Source of the DNA: Arion vulgaris
Lineage: Eukaryota > Mollusca > Gastropoda > Stylommatophora > Arionidae
Length of the DNA stretch: 64,000 nucleotides
Direction: 5' to 3'
Assembly (NCBI GenBank): GCA_020796225.1
Contig: CM036765.1
Coordinates: forward strand, 4,606,228 to 4,670,227
Numbering within the stretch: position 1 is the stretch's first letter; every line of letters begins with the position of its first letter. This document shows, one piece after another, positions 54,111-64,000 of this stretch. A program made the position numbers and the translations under genes. The notes below the pieces were generated by a model that saw only the letters and a list, made by a program, of their open reading frames with translations, did no database searches and was not told where the DNA came from.

Positions 54111-54484
54111 ATTGCACATAGTATTAATCCAAATACATTTCCCGTAGCCTTTTCATACGTTAGGGTATCTCTCTCTCTCTCTCTTTCTCTCTTGCAATCC
54201 CATACGTTAGAGTATGAAGTGTCTGCCACTTCCCATTCATATACCCTAGTGTTCAGGAGGTATAAGGTCAATTTCTTTCCTCAAATGTGCAACGTCAAGC
54301 GTGGAATTGAACTCACAACCCTTCTGTGTCCGAGTCGATTGTCGAACGTTTATTCATTACAGTAACTCACGCGGTAGTGAGCTCGATGATAACCAGAGAG
54401 TACCAGGTTCAAACTCCACGGTGGGCAGTGTGGAAGCAAATTTGTTCTGCGTGGATTTTAACAAACGATGTTTTTCTTCTTCTT

Positions 54485-54890
54485 CTTAAGCTCCATATCG
54501 ACCACTTGTTAACTATTCTGTGATTGTATGTAATCTAATGATGTGATTTGTATGTAATCTAATGATGTGATTTGTATGTAATCTAATGATGTGATTTGTA
54601 TGTAATCTAATGATGTGATTTGTATGTAATCTATGATGATTTGTATAATCTAATGTTTATTTGTATGTAATCTAATGATGGATTTGTATGTAATCTATGA
54701 TGATTTGATGAGCCTAAGGGCGATTGTACGTTGTGCCAGTTATGCTCCTACAAGTAGTCCAGACATCCGATCTTTGTGACACTTTTCATTTACTAGGTAG
54801 CTTTCTAGGCCCCTACATCAGTCGACTCTTACCTTGTAGGTTGCAGTGGTACTATTCTTTGCTTCCTCGGGGCTCCGGTACCACAGGGCG
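54485..54890 (-). mobile_element. SINE S3 copy with 24-bp array
   Basis: CTCCATATCGACCACTTGTT, then about 8 copies (54525-54715) of TGTGATTTGTATGTAATCTA ATGA, which is the single-copy S3 text GTGATTTGTATGTGATCTGA amplified in place, then CGATTGTACGTTGTGCCAG and TTTACTAGGTAGCTTTC. Confidence 0.88.
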
Positions 54891-54904
54891 TTTCGAACAA
54901 TAAA

Positions 54905-55450
54905 AATAGTCCTCACCATTCAGAAAGAAATGACAAGCTACTGGACGTATAAGTGGTGCCTAGAGAATCCATGACTCGTTTACTGTGGTTGCTGGCGAAG
55001 TTCTGTAAGGATATGTCACGATTTTCATTTCATTCAATCCGTCTCCTGCACATATAATTAGCGAGCCAAATATAGAACGATTTTTCCTACAGACATTGTA
55101 GAGACCAAGAGTCAAGAGTATAGACATTCACGAAGATCCAAAGGAACATGTGTATATAGGGGATCAACAGCGGACAATTCCTTCACAATTTTAACTTGGA
55201 ATAGAATTTCAACATTAGCTATCATGAGCAAATGAAAATCGTGCATATCATTTACATGACATCGCAATCAACCACAGTAAAAGGGTCGTTGATTTTCTTG
55301 GCATCACTTATACGTTCAGTAATTTGTCATTGCTTTCTGAATGAGATTTCTATTTTTACCGTTACTAAAAATTCACAAAAACTATTTGCTTCCAAACTGC
55401 CCGCCGCGGTGTTTGTACAAGGTACTCTTGGGCTTTAAGCCACAGACGCC
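54905..55450 (+). mobile_element. Two S6 SINE pieces in inverted orientation
   Basis: 54905-55025 holds AAGTGGTGCCTAGAGAATCC and ACGATTTTCATTTCATTCAATC. 55225-55450 holds the reverse of that text plus the tRNA-like end (GTACAAGGTACTCTTGGGC). They form an inverted pair around unique sequence. Confidence 0.6.
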
Positions 55451-55960
55451 CACATATAATATTTAAATCAGATTTCTTCAACAATTTTTCTCTGCAATTA
55501 TTCCCAGCTCACTATCATATTGCAGAAATGTGGCATCTGACAGACTACCAAAAGCAGGAACCAAAAAAAGGATAATTCCACTACAGAATATTACTGAGGA
55601 AAGCAAAAACACTTATCAAAGGAAAATAAACATTTACAAGGAGCTGTAGAATAAATCGTGATTATTCACAAACCCCCATTCTAATGTTGAATGATAATTT
55701 TGCTGATAACTAGTGTGCAATATGTATCACAGTCTTCGCTGTGCCAAAAGCGTGCGTTGATGTGTTGTCTACCGGTGAGTACGACATCATGAGTACGACA
55801 TCGTTGACCTTATCTGGGTGGCATCGGACAATTTACGGCTGTCTTTAGCAGCCAAAAAAGTATTGATTACACACATGTTGTTTTGTAAGTAGAATTAAGT
55901 CTCTGACCATTATCGTTGATATTTCCAATTCCACGATCCTCCAGTAGTAATAGTAACAGT
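55451..55960. other. Intronic sequence, nothing recognised
   Basis: AT-rich, with a 15-bp direct duplication GAGTACGACATC(A/G)T at about 55775-55805. Confidence 0.35.
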
Positions 55961-55964
55961 ATGT

Positions 55965-55971
55965 GCATTGA

Positions 55972-56007
<36 letters not shown>

Positions 56008-56010
56008 CAG
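55965..56010. repeat. (GTA)n trinucleotide repeat
   Basis: About 13 GTA units at 55970-56010, with scattered further AGTAGT motifs up to 56075. Confidence 0.95.
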
Positions 56011-56394
56011 GTAGTAATAACAGCATTAGTAAAGGTAGTAGTGGTAGCAATATGTGTAGTGAAAGCAGCAGTGGTATTGTCACTGGGAATATAAATGTTC
56101 TTAGCTCTTTTGTTTTTCTTTGGGTTTGTCTCTTCTTCTTCTTTTCTTTATTTCTACTTCGTTTTTCTTATTTGTTTTACTGTGTTTTTTCTAAACATTT
56201 CAACGTTGTACTTACCGGATTTTACGCACTTTTCACTCTGACAAGATTCTGAAACAGTAAAACGAATTTTGCTATCCTATGTGACATTCAAAACATAATT
56301 TACGATAGTCGAGGCTTATACTGTAAAAGCGTCACCATAGACGCACGGCCATTTCCCTTCGCTAAAACTGTCTGAACATTTGTTCCTTGTTGTT

Positions 56395-57330
56395 TTGAGG
56401 ATTATCTTCATCGGACATGTCTATAATTGCACCGATCTCCTCCCAAGCATATATTTCAGTGTGTTTAGACTAGCGTTTACCAAAGTGGGCGGTAGCCCAT
56501 CCCAGTGGGCGCTGAAGAGTTCTAGGGGGCGATAGTGGGTTCAGAAGAATTTGGTGGGTGTTCAGACGATTAAGGGTCGGTGGCTCCTTAATGAATGAAA
56601 TTACTAATAAATATTTTAAAATAAATTATTTTCGTGATTTTGCGACTGAAACCATTTAAAATTTGAATTCTGCATTTAATTATCAAATTTATGGTCTATA
56701 CAAGCATTTTTCATCAATTTCATTTATGCATAATCATTTGAATATTACATGTATGTATGAAATATATATCAATTATTTTCAAATATGTTAAAGAGAAAAG
56801 TAGAGCATGTTATAAAGGTTGTTAAAGTTTATAATTGAGGAGGGTTTAGTGGTTAGCAAAGTTTATGTTATGCAAAGTGAGCCGAAAAAGTTTGGGAATC
56901 TATGGTTTAGACTTTAGACTAAAACTCCGTTCTGTGTTGGTTGATGTATCTACTTGGGACTCCGTTCTGTGTGGTTGATGTATCTACTTGGTTTCTCTCG
57001 TGGTTCCTGTCTTGCCGCACATATCGGTATGAATAACTTGCGCAACCGGGATAGAGAATACACTTTATCTTCTTCGTTGAAATCTTCGAGCGTATGCTTT
57101 CTCTTAGAGCGCTGATGATGTCGCTTTTGTCTATAGAAGACACTCGACTACTCCCATTGCCTTCACCCCAGAATTACCTGGGACAAAGATGAAGGTACCT
57201 GTCTGGATTGTCACATTTTGTATTAATTGTATCCACTGCCTTCGCACATAACCGGTCTTGATCTTCTGTATCATGCTCATAGAGTGTTTTGTATGGTAGG
57301 TCCGGCAAGAATGTTGCAAAAATCAACTAG
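56395..57330 (-). mobile_element. LINE D fragment interrupted by a hAT MITE
   Basis: The minus strand holds VPGNSGVKAMG (RNase H box, about 57165-57190), ISALRESIRSKI, a RDRNHERNQVD tail, and at 56395-56470 the knuckle-side text (EEIGAIIDMSDED). A ~38-bp piece (CTCCGTTCTGTGTGGTTGATG...) is duplicated at 56928-56990. The MITE occupies 56471-56904. Confidence 0.75.
56471..56904. mobile_element. hAT-type MITE with 8-bp target duplication
   Basis: 434 bp starting TAGCGTTTACCAAAGTGGGC and ending GTTTGGGAATCTATG; imperfect inverted ends of the hAT 'TTCCCAAA' type. Exact duplication GTTTAGAC at 56463-56470 and 56905-56912. Non-coding, AT-rich core. It interrupts LINE D, whose sequence resumes after the duplication. 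Confidence 0.82.
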
Positions 57331-57524
57331 AAAATAAAAAATAACGTTCTATGGTGTGCATGTTGCATGGATCGACCGTTTTTCGAAAATAAGGCATCGT
57401 TCATTGGTGTAGAAGCTAAACCGATTTACTGCATTGTGGGATTTGTGTCCGCGGCACCACAAGGGCGCTACGTCAGCTCTCTCCATCATATGCAGCTGTT
57501 GTGACAAGGATTGTCATTTCACAA

Positions 57525-57655
57525 TAGGCTACTACAGCCACAACAGACTATGTACTACAGCCACAACAGACTATGTACTACAGCCACAAAGGACTATGTA
57601 CTACAGCCACAACAGACTATGTACTACAGCCACAACAGACTATGTATACAGCACA
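57525..57655. repeat. 23-bp array, 5 copies
   Basis: Unit CTATGTACTACAGCCACAAC AGA. Confidence 0.93.
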
Positions 57656-57659
57656 ATAT

Positions 57660-58200
57660 ACTATGTGGCTTAACACAAAATCCCCTACTTTACGCAAAAC
57701 ATATTGTCTACTGAGACAAAGAAACCAATGATGATGTGTGTTTATGTGTGTGTGTTGTTTCGAAGTGTTTAAACGCGAGATAGTAAGGACAGACTGATAG
57801 AAGAGGTCAACGAAGTAAAAGAAGGATACAGACTCCACGAAAGCTGGCACAGATGAAGAAACACAAAGACATCAAGAGAAAAAAAGCTAAAAATATGACA
57901 TGAGAAGGAAGGAATGGGAGCAAGATATAAAGATAAGAATTAATAAAGAAGGAGGGAAACAATGTAGGCGGAAGAAAATAGCGAAAGATAACAATGAATT
58001 ATGGGGAGGAAAATGTCAGAAATAGAATAACATAGAGGTAAAAGAAGGATGGCTTAAAGAAAAGAAAGGAAATAGTGAATTATGGGGACAAGGTTGTAAT
58101 ACAAGAAGATATGAAGAAAGAGAAGGTGAGAAACAAAACGAACCAAATAACATATAGAGAATACTAGAGAAAGAATGTAACAGTCTTTGTTGTTAACACG
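57660..58200. other. A-rich intronic sequence
   Basis: Purine-rich on the plus strand (AAGAAAGG, GAAGAAAATAG) with repeated GAATTATGGGGA motifs at about 57995 and 58078. Probably degenerate repeat; no exon recognised. Confidence 0.35.
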
Positions 58201-58249
58201 TGACCCTATACATATTGAATGAAACAATGATGTATTTGTAAATACTTAC

Positions 58250-58476
58250 CATTTGAACTTGGAGGGGATAAATTATGAGTCACAAAAACGACTACGAACC
58301 CTATGCAGACGAAAAAGATCATAATGACTAATGCAATGAGTAAAATATCATAGATACTGGACTTGTCCGTAGATGCTTGACCTACTTCAGACCACGATGG
58401 CGCTGAGACTGGAATGGTTGTCACTGTCTTTGTTTCAATGACCTCTTCATGAGGTGGAGTAGGATCGGGGTCCACT
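58250..58476 (-). CDS. M13 peptidase exon: cytoplasmic tail and transmembrane helix
   Basis: 227 bp. Acceptor TTCTTTATCTCTAG; donor GTAAGT. It encodes about 44 tail residues (VDPDPTPPHEEVIETKTVTT, then IPVSAPSWSEVGQASTDKSS), a hydrophobic helix of ~24 residues (DILLIALVIMIFFVCIGFVV) and a short stalk HNLSPPSSN with an NLS sequon. This is the layout of a type II M13 enzyme. It joins exon 53336-53497 in phase. The start codon must lie in an exon further right; none was recognised before 64000. Confidence 0.85.
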
Positions 58477-58559
58477 CTAGAGATAAAGAAAGAGAAAAAT
58501 CATATTTTAAAATGTATACTATAAATCACAGAAAACTAGCTGATGCTACAAATAATAAA

Positions 58560-58770
58560 GAGAAAATTGAAGCATTTTGTAAGTATTAAAAGAAATGAAG
58601 GGCTGGAGAAGACTATCATGGAAGTAGGCATACCGACAAGAGAAGAAGAGGAAGACCAAGGAGAAGATGGATTCAGGATGTAACTGATGGTTTGAACCTT
58701 TCTACTGACAGCAGAGGCGACATCTGGCCTATGAAGACTTCAAAGACTGTTGGTGCAAAGTTCTGCTCGG
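58560..58770 (+). mobile_element. LINE 3' end fragment
   Basis: The plus strand reads KRRRGRPRRRWIQDVTDGLN (about 58635-58695), the terminal RGRPR.RW motif, then a DDDK-like (ATGATG) tail. Confidence 0.75.
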
Positions 58771-58894
58771 ACACTATTTCATGATGATGACAAAATCAGT
58801 TATCAATCCTCCACCGAGTCGTTCAATCAGAGACGTGTTGTTAATAAACAAGTAGTTGTGAACGCTCATTCGAGTTACAAGCTTTAGTCTGACA

Positions 58895-60715
58895 ACAGAT
58901 TTATCTATCCCGACCTCAATATGTTGTTGCAAGTATGTGTCCGCTCTTTCATTACTACAAAATCTATCTCCTGACCTCAATGATGTTGTTGCAAGTATGT
59001 GTCCGCTCTTTCATTACCACAAAATCTATCTCCTGACCTCAATGATGTTGATGCAAGTATGTGTCCGCTCTTTCATTACCACAAAATCTATCTACCCGAC
59101 CCTCAATGATGTTGTTGCAAGTATGTGTCCGCTCTTTCATTACCACAAAATCTATCTCCCGACCTCAATGATGTTGTTGCAAGTATGTGTCCCCTCTTTC
59201 ATTACCACAAAATCTATCTACCCGACCCTCAATGATGTTGATGCAAGTATGTGTCCACTCTTTCATTACACAAAATCTATCTCCCTGACCTCAATGATGT
59301 TGTTGCAAGTATGTGTCCCTCTTTCATTACACAAAATCTATCTACCTGACTCTCAATGATGTTTTGCAAGTATGTGTCCGCTCTTTCATTACCACAAAAT
59401 CTATCTCCCCGACCCTCAATGATGTTGTTGCAAGTATGTGTCCGCTCTTTCATTACCACAAAATCTATCTCCCGACCTCAATGATGTTGATGCAAGTATG
59501 TCCACTCTTCATTACCACAAAATCTATCTACCTGACCTCAATGATGTTGTTGCAAGTATGTGTCCCTCTTTCATTACACAAAATCTTCTCCCGACCTCAA
59601 TGATGTTGTTGTAAGTATGTGTCCACTCTTTCATTACCACAAAATCTATCTCCTGACCTCAATGATGTTGATGCAAGTATGTGTCCGCTCTTTCATTACC
59701 ACAAAATCTATCTACCTGACCTCAATGATGTTGTTGCAAGTATGTGTCCGCTCTTTCATTACCACAAAATCTATCTCCTGACCCTCAATGATGTTGTTGC
59801 AAGTATGTGTCCACTCTTTCATTACACAAAATCTATCTCCCTGACCTCATTGATGTTGTTGCAAGTATGTGTCCGCTCTTTCATTACCACAAAATCTATC
59901 TACCTGACCCTCAATGATGTTTTGCAAGTATGTGTCCGCTCTTTCATTATCACAAAATCTATCTACCTGACCTCAATGATGTTGTTGAAGTATGTGTCCA
60001 CTCTTTCATTACCACAAATCTATCTCCTGACCTCAATGATGTTGTTGCAAGTATGTGTCCACTCTTTCATTACCACAAATATATCTCCCAACCCTCATTG
60101 ATGTTGTTGCAAGTATGTGTCCGCTCTTTCATTACAGCAAAATCTATCTCCCTGACTCAATGATGTTGTTGCAAGTATGTGTCCCTCTTTCATTACCACA
60201 AAATCTATCTCCCAACCTCAATGATGTTGTTGCAAGTATGTGTCCCTCTTTCATTACCACAAAATCATCTCCCTGACCCTCAATGATGTTGTTGCAAGTA
60301 TGTGTCCACTCTTTCATTACCACAAAATCTATCTCCTGACCTCAATGATGCTGATGCAAGTATGTGTCCACTCTTTCATTACCACAAAATCTATCTCCCC
60401 GACCCTCAATGATGTTGATGCAAGTATGTGTCCGCTCTTCATTACCACAAAATCTATCTCCTGACCTCAATGATGCTGATGCAAGTATGTGTCCCTCTTT
60501 CATTACCACAAAATCTATCTCCTGACCTCAATGATGTTGATGCAAGTATGTGTCCCTCTTTCATTACCACAAATCTATCTCCCTGACCTCAATGATGTTG
60601 ATGCAAGTATGTGTCCACTCTTTCATTACCACAAAATCTATCTCCCCGACCCTCAATGATGTTGATGCAAGTATGTGTCCACTCTTTCATTACCGCAAAC
60701 AACCACATTCTCATG
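58895..60715 (-). repeat. 60-bp array (~29 copies) built from RNase H codons
   Basis: Unit TTGCAAGTATGTGTCCGCTC TTTCATTACCACAAAATCTA TCTCCTGACCTCAATGATGT. On the minus strand it encodes DRFCGNERADTYLQQHHxGQ: the RNase H 'GNERADxLA' box. 60 bp keeps the frame, although small indels break it in many units. It directly precedes the RTE LINE. Confidence 0.93.
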
Positions 60716-60732
60716 GAAGTATTCATCATCAT

Positions 60733-63700
60733 CATCATTAATCCCTCCGCTCCTCGTGGAGCATAGGGCCTCAACAGTTGTTCGCCACTCTTCTCGGTCT
60801 CTGGCTGTTCTTTTATGGTCTCCCAGGTCAATTAGCACTCTTCAGCTCCTCAGTAAGACCTCGTCTCCAAGTCTGCTTAGGCGTCCTCTTTTTCGTTTTT
60901 CCTGCGGGTTCCACTCGAGCACCTGTCTAGTGACACTCGACTGTGTCTTCCGCAAGGTATGGCCTATCCATCTCCATCTTCTCCTCTTGACCTGTGTCAT
61001 CATAGGTTCCTGCCCTGTTCTTATCCACAGATCCGTGTTTGTAACTCTATCATACCATCTCAATCTGAGAATTCACCGCAAACAATCCGTTGACAAAGGT
61101 CTGGATCTTATTTGTATTTGCCCTAGTGACTCGCCAAGTTTCCGAGCCATACAGCAACACCGACTTCACATTTGAGCTGAAAATCCTGAGCTTTGTTTTC
61201 GTGGATATGGCAGCGGACTTCCACACCATGTGCAGGATCGCAAAGGTCTGTCGGGCCTTCCTAATCCTAGCATTAATGTCCTCGTCTGTACCTCCTGATC
61301 TGCTGATCTTACTTCCAAGGTAGACAAATTCATCCACATCTTCTATGTCCCTCCCTCAATCAGTATTGGATATTGCTGTATGTTGTTGCTACGCATTACT
61401 TTAGTCTTCTCTTGACTGATTTTAAGACCAACTCGTTGCGCCGTTTGTGTCAGAGCATCCGCTTTTTCCTGCATGTCTTGTATCTATGCGAGCAAGCGAA
61501 GGCGAGATCGTCCGCAAAGACCAGGTCTTCTAACTTTGACATAAGTGTCCACTGTATGCCTTTTTCCAGACCTGGCGTAGGCTGTGCGTGTGACCCAATC
61601 AAGTAGCACCAAGAAGAGGAAGGGGGACAGCAGGCATCCCTGTCTAACACCAGTAGTGACCTGGAACTCCTCTGACAGTCTTCCATCATGAATAACCTGG
61701 CAGGTAAACCCCTCGTACAGCTGCCTGATGATGTCGACAGTCTTCTCCGGCACCCCATAGTTTCTTAGGATCCCCCACATTTATTTCCTATCTATGCTGT
61801 CAAATGCCTTCTCAAAATCAACGAAGCACACGTAGAGCGGAGCCTGCCACTCCATTATTTGTTCCACTATGATTCTTAAGGTGGTTATCTGGTCATTGCA
61901 AGATCTATCCTTCCGGAATCCAGCCTGTTCGTCCCTAAGCCTCTGGTCTATAGCGTCTTTCATCCTGTCCAGAATAACCTAGTGAGGACTTTGCTGGGAA
62001 TGGAGAGCAGCATGATCCCTCTCTACTTGTCACAATTTGACAAATTGCCTTTCTTTGGCAGTTTCACGAGGAGGCCTTTCTTCCAATCTGCTGGTATCTC
62101 CTCCATGTCCCACACCAAGTTGAACAATATGTGGAGTTGGTTTACCATCTCTTCTCCTCCCTCCCTCAGAGCTCCGCTGGGATATTATCAACTCCTGCCG
62201 CCTTGCCCTTTTCAAGTTTTTCAAGGCATTGCGGATTTCCTGTTTTGTGATCTCCCCTCGTTTATGTCCAGCGGGTCTCCCTGCCCTAAATCTAGTGAGT
62301 TTAGTTGGGGAGGTCTATTTAACACTTCCTGGAAATGCTCTTTCCAGCGCCCCAGTTTTTCGTCAATTTTAGTCAAAAGTTTTCCAGTCTTATCTCTCAC
62401 TGGCCTGCTCTGATTATTTTCCTCCCACTCAACAATCTGGTTGTCTCATAGAGAGGCTTGAGGTCACCTTTGCTGGCTGCTGTCTCTGTCTCTTCTGCTA
62501 TCTCATTTATGAATGCTCTTTTGTCGTTTCTCAGCTGTCTTTTACCTCTCTAGCCATCTCGTTATATCTAGTTGCTGCCGCCTGTTTTTGTTGTCTTGTT
62601 CGTGACTGGTTTACTTCTTGTTTCAGCTTCTTCCTCTTCTCCACCCTCTGCCATGTTTCGTCCGTGATCCAGGGCTTCCTGATTGATGATGGTCTCCCAA
62701 GTATTTCTTCACAGGCTCCAACAGTCGCCTGTTTTAAGGTGTTCCACCTACTCTCCACTGTACCTTCCTCTTCTGTTGTCTGTAGCGCCTCAAAACGGTT
62801 CTTTAGAGCAATCTGGAAGACTTTTGTGGCCTGCGATTGGAGTTTCTTGACATCAAACTTGATTCGTGTACTTTGTTGTTTCTTTTTTGCCGATAGTATC
62901 ATTTTTCATTTTACAGCTACCAGATGGTGATCAGATCCTATGTCTGCTCCTCTCTTCACTCTAACATCTTGTAGTAATGCTCTCCATCGTTGGCGAATTG
63001 CCACATGATCGATCTGGTTTTCCGTCCGATGGTCTGGCGAGATCCATGTTGCCTTATGGCATCTTCGATGCGGAAAGAGTATACCCCAATGACAGCTCAT
63101 TGGAGGCACAGAAATCTGCAAATATTTCACCATTTTCGTTCATGCTTCCAAGAACATTTACTCCCATCTCTTTTCCCTGCCAGTGTTTTCGTTGCCCACC
63201 TTGGCATTCAAATTCCCCATAAGAATCAGCATGTCGTGCTTTGGTACTTTGTCCACAGTTGCCTGTAGTTGTGCATAGAAATGGTCTTTTTTTCCCCTCC
63301 TCTGCATCGTTCGTCGGTGTATAACACATAATTATGTAGGTCTTCTGGAACCTAGATAAGAACCTTGCACTAATAATGCGGTCCGACACTGGTTTCCATT
63401 CCATCAGACTTTTGCTTGCTTCCTTGGTCAGCATCAAGGCCACCCCGGCTTACCGAGGATCATCTTCATTTTCTTTGCCTGAATGGAGCAGCGTTTCTCC
63501 CGTCTGGAGTCTTGTTTCCTTAAAGGCATTCCACCTTGTTTCACACATTCCCAGCAACGTAAGCTTGACCGATGCATCTCCTTCACCACTTGTGCACATC
63601 TGCCTGTCTCTAGCAGTGTCCTTACATTCCACATCCCTACAAGGGTGTACTTCTTCTGTGTAATCAACTTGGGTGCTTCTATCATTGTTGTCTGCGGCCG

Positions 63701-64000
63701 AAAAAGGGTCGTCAGCACGTCAGCTTCCTTGCGGGTTTGGCTGCTGCGCGTCATCTGTCTCCTGCATGGAGCCCTAGTCCTTCTGAGACGAGTTAGTTTT
63801 GAACAATTGTTTTTGGTTTCTGTAACTACTGTTTTTTTAATGGATGGGTAGTTAGCCCATCGCATAACCCCAACCTGGAGGATCAGGAGACCACATTTAG
63901 TCTGCCCTCTCTCCTTCGACCTTCCGGCTTGGGTAACCCTGCCGGCATAGCTCTCCGGGTCCCTGAGGTCGAAGCCCCCCCACTACAAGGTAATGGCCTC
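60733..64000 (-). mobile_element. Nearly full-length RTE-type LINE
   Basis: The minus strand from 64000 begins with 5' UTR-like text GAGGCCATTACCTTGTAGTG, which from memory is typical of invertebrate RTE elements. Then come the endonuclease start (YTLVGMWNVRTLLETGRCAQ, about 63600-63665), endonuclease end (ENQIDHVAIRQRWR; SDHHLVAVK, about 62906-63030), and RT motifs VCFVDFEKAFDSIDR (about 61785-61830), GVRQGCLLSPFLF (about 61600-61640) and LVFADDLAFA (about 61495-61525). The tail reads [35 protein letters not shown]. It ends in (ATG)n at 60725-60742. Several frameshifts make this copy inactive, but it looks young. Confidence 0.93.

Larger units (their letters stand above)
1..58476 (-). other. 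M13 (neprilysin/ECE-like) metallopeptidase gene, 14 exons seen, 3' end off the window
   Basis: Gene-level entry joining the minus-strand exons listed below. M13 enzymes are type II membrane ectopeptidases that cleave small extracellular peptides using a HExxH...ExxxD zinc site. Seen here, in order: cytoplasmic tail and membrane helix, the DPC..FY.YACG.W block, the KAFYAACLDT block, the LGS..KY block, ANYLLSRLM, RW..CA, NWM..YTK and NAQY...FPAAFLQ. All join in phase with no stop, except between the exons at 45599-45733 (ends phase 1) and 36911-37090 (starts phase 0), so at least one exon there is unidentified. The catalytic zinc exons lie beyond position 1, and the start codon exon is not seen. 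Only about 2.5% of the span is coding. Family assignment is firm; the paralogue (NEP or ECE-like) is not resolved. The conserved Cys pair usually found between the helix and DPC is not in these exons. Confidence 0.9.

Noticed and set aside
55510..55570. Another phase-compatible short exon candidate
   Set aside because: Acceptor-like TAGTCTGTCAG and GTGAGC, but the encoded ATFLQYD has no M13 similarity.

Overview
This is a eukaryotic, intron-dominated and repeat-saturated window. No prokaryotic gene, operon, rRNA, functional tRNA or CRISPR array is visible. The repeat content (RTE-type and RNase H-bearing LINEs, a Penelope-like element with GIY-YIG endonuclease, mariner, tRNA-derived SINEs, hAT MITEs including a SPIN-like one) points to a lophotrochozoan. 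A gastropod seems likeliest; a flatworm is possible. This is inference, since no species marker is present.

One host gene could be recovered. It lies on the minus strand and fills almost the whole window: an M13-family (neprilysin/ECE-like) type II membrane zinc metallopeptidase. Fourteen coding exons (about 1.6 kb, ~530 codons) are scattered from 58476 down to the left edge, running from the N-terminal transmembrane segment to the 'NAxY...FPAAFLQ' region. The zinc-binding HExxH/ExxxD exons must lie beyond position 1. Splice phases match at every junction except one (45599 to 37090), which shows that one exon is missing from my list there. No in-frame stop occurs inside the exons.

Layout: 0-4.2 kb, RTE-like LINE (-) riddled with tandem arrays and a SPIN-like hAT MITE. 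4.2-8.3 kb, LINE scraps, exons and an S2 SINE. 8.3-13.3 kb, an LTR element with gag but no recognisable pol. 13.3-24 kb, SINEs, LINE fragments, long satellites and five exons. 24-29.3 kb, a nested nest: LINE B split by a Penelope-like element, then an inverted copy of the RNase H LINE found at 14.6 kb. 29.6-37.5 kb, exons whose splice donors have been amplified into minisatellites. 38-45 kb, satellites and unclassified repeats. 45.6-47 kb, an exon next to a palindromic mariner. 48-54 kb, SINE arrays and two exons. 55-58 kb, SINE and LINE fragments with a second hAT MITE, then the transmembrane exon. 58.9-60.7 kb, an RNase H-derived array. 60.7-64 kb, a nearly full-length RTE LINE (-).

The most unusual signal is how the tandem arrays arise. 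Many are amplified in place from the single-copy sequence beside them: exon/intron junctions (twice, carrying the splice donor in each unit), LINE reverse-transcriptase codons, RNase H codons, and different segments of one SINE family. The two junction arrays give this gene trains of about 9 and 16 decoy 5' splice sites.
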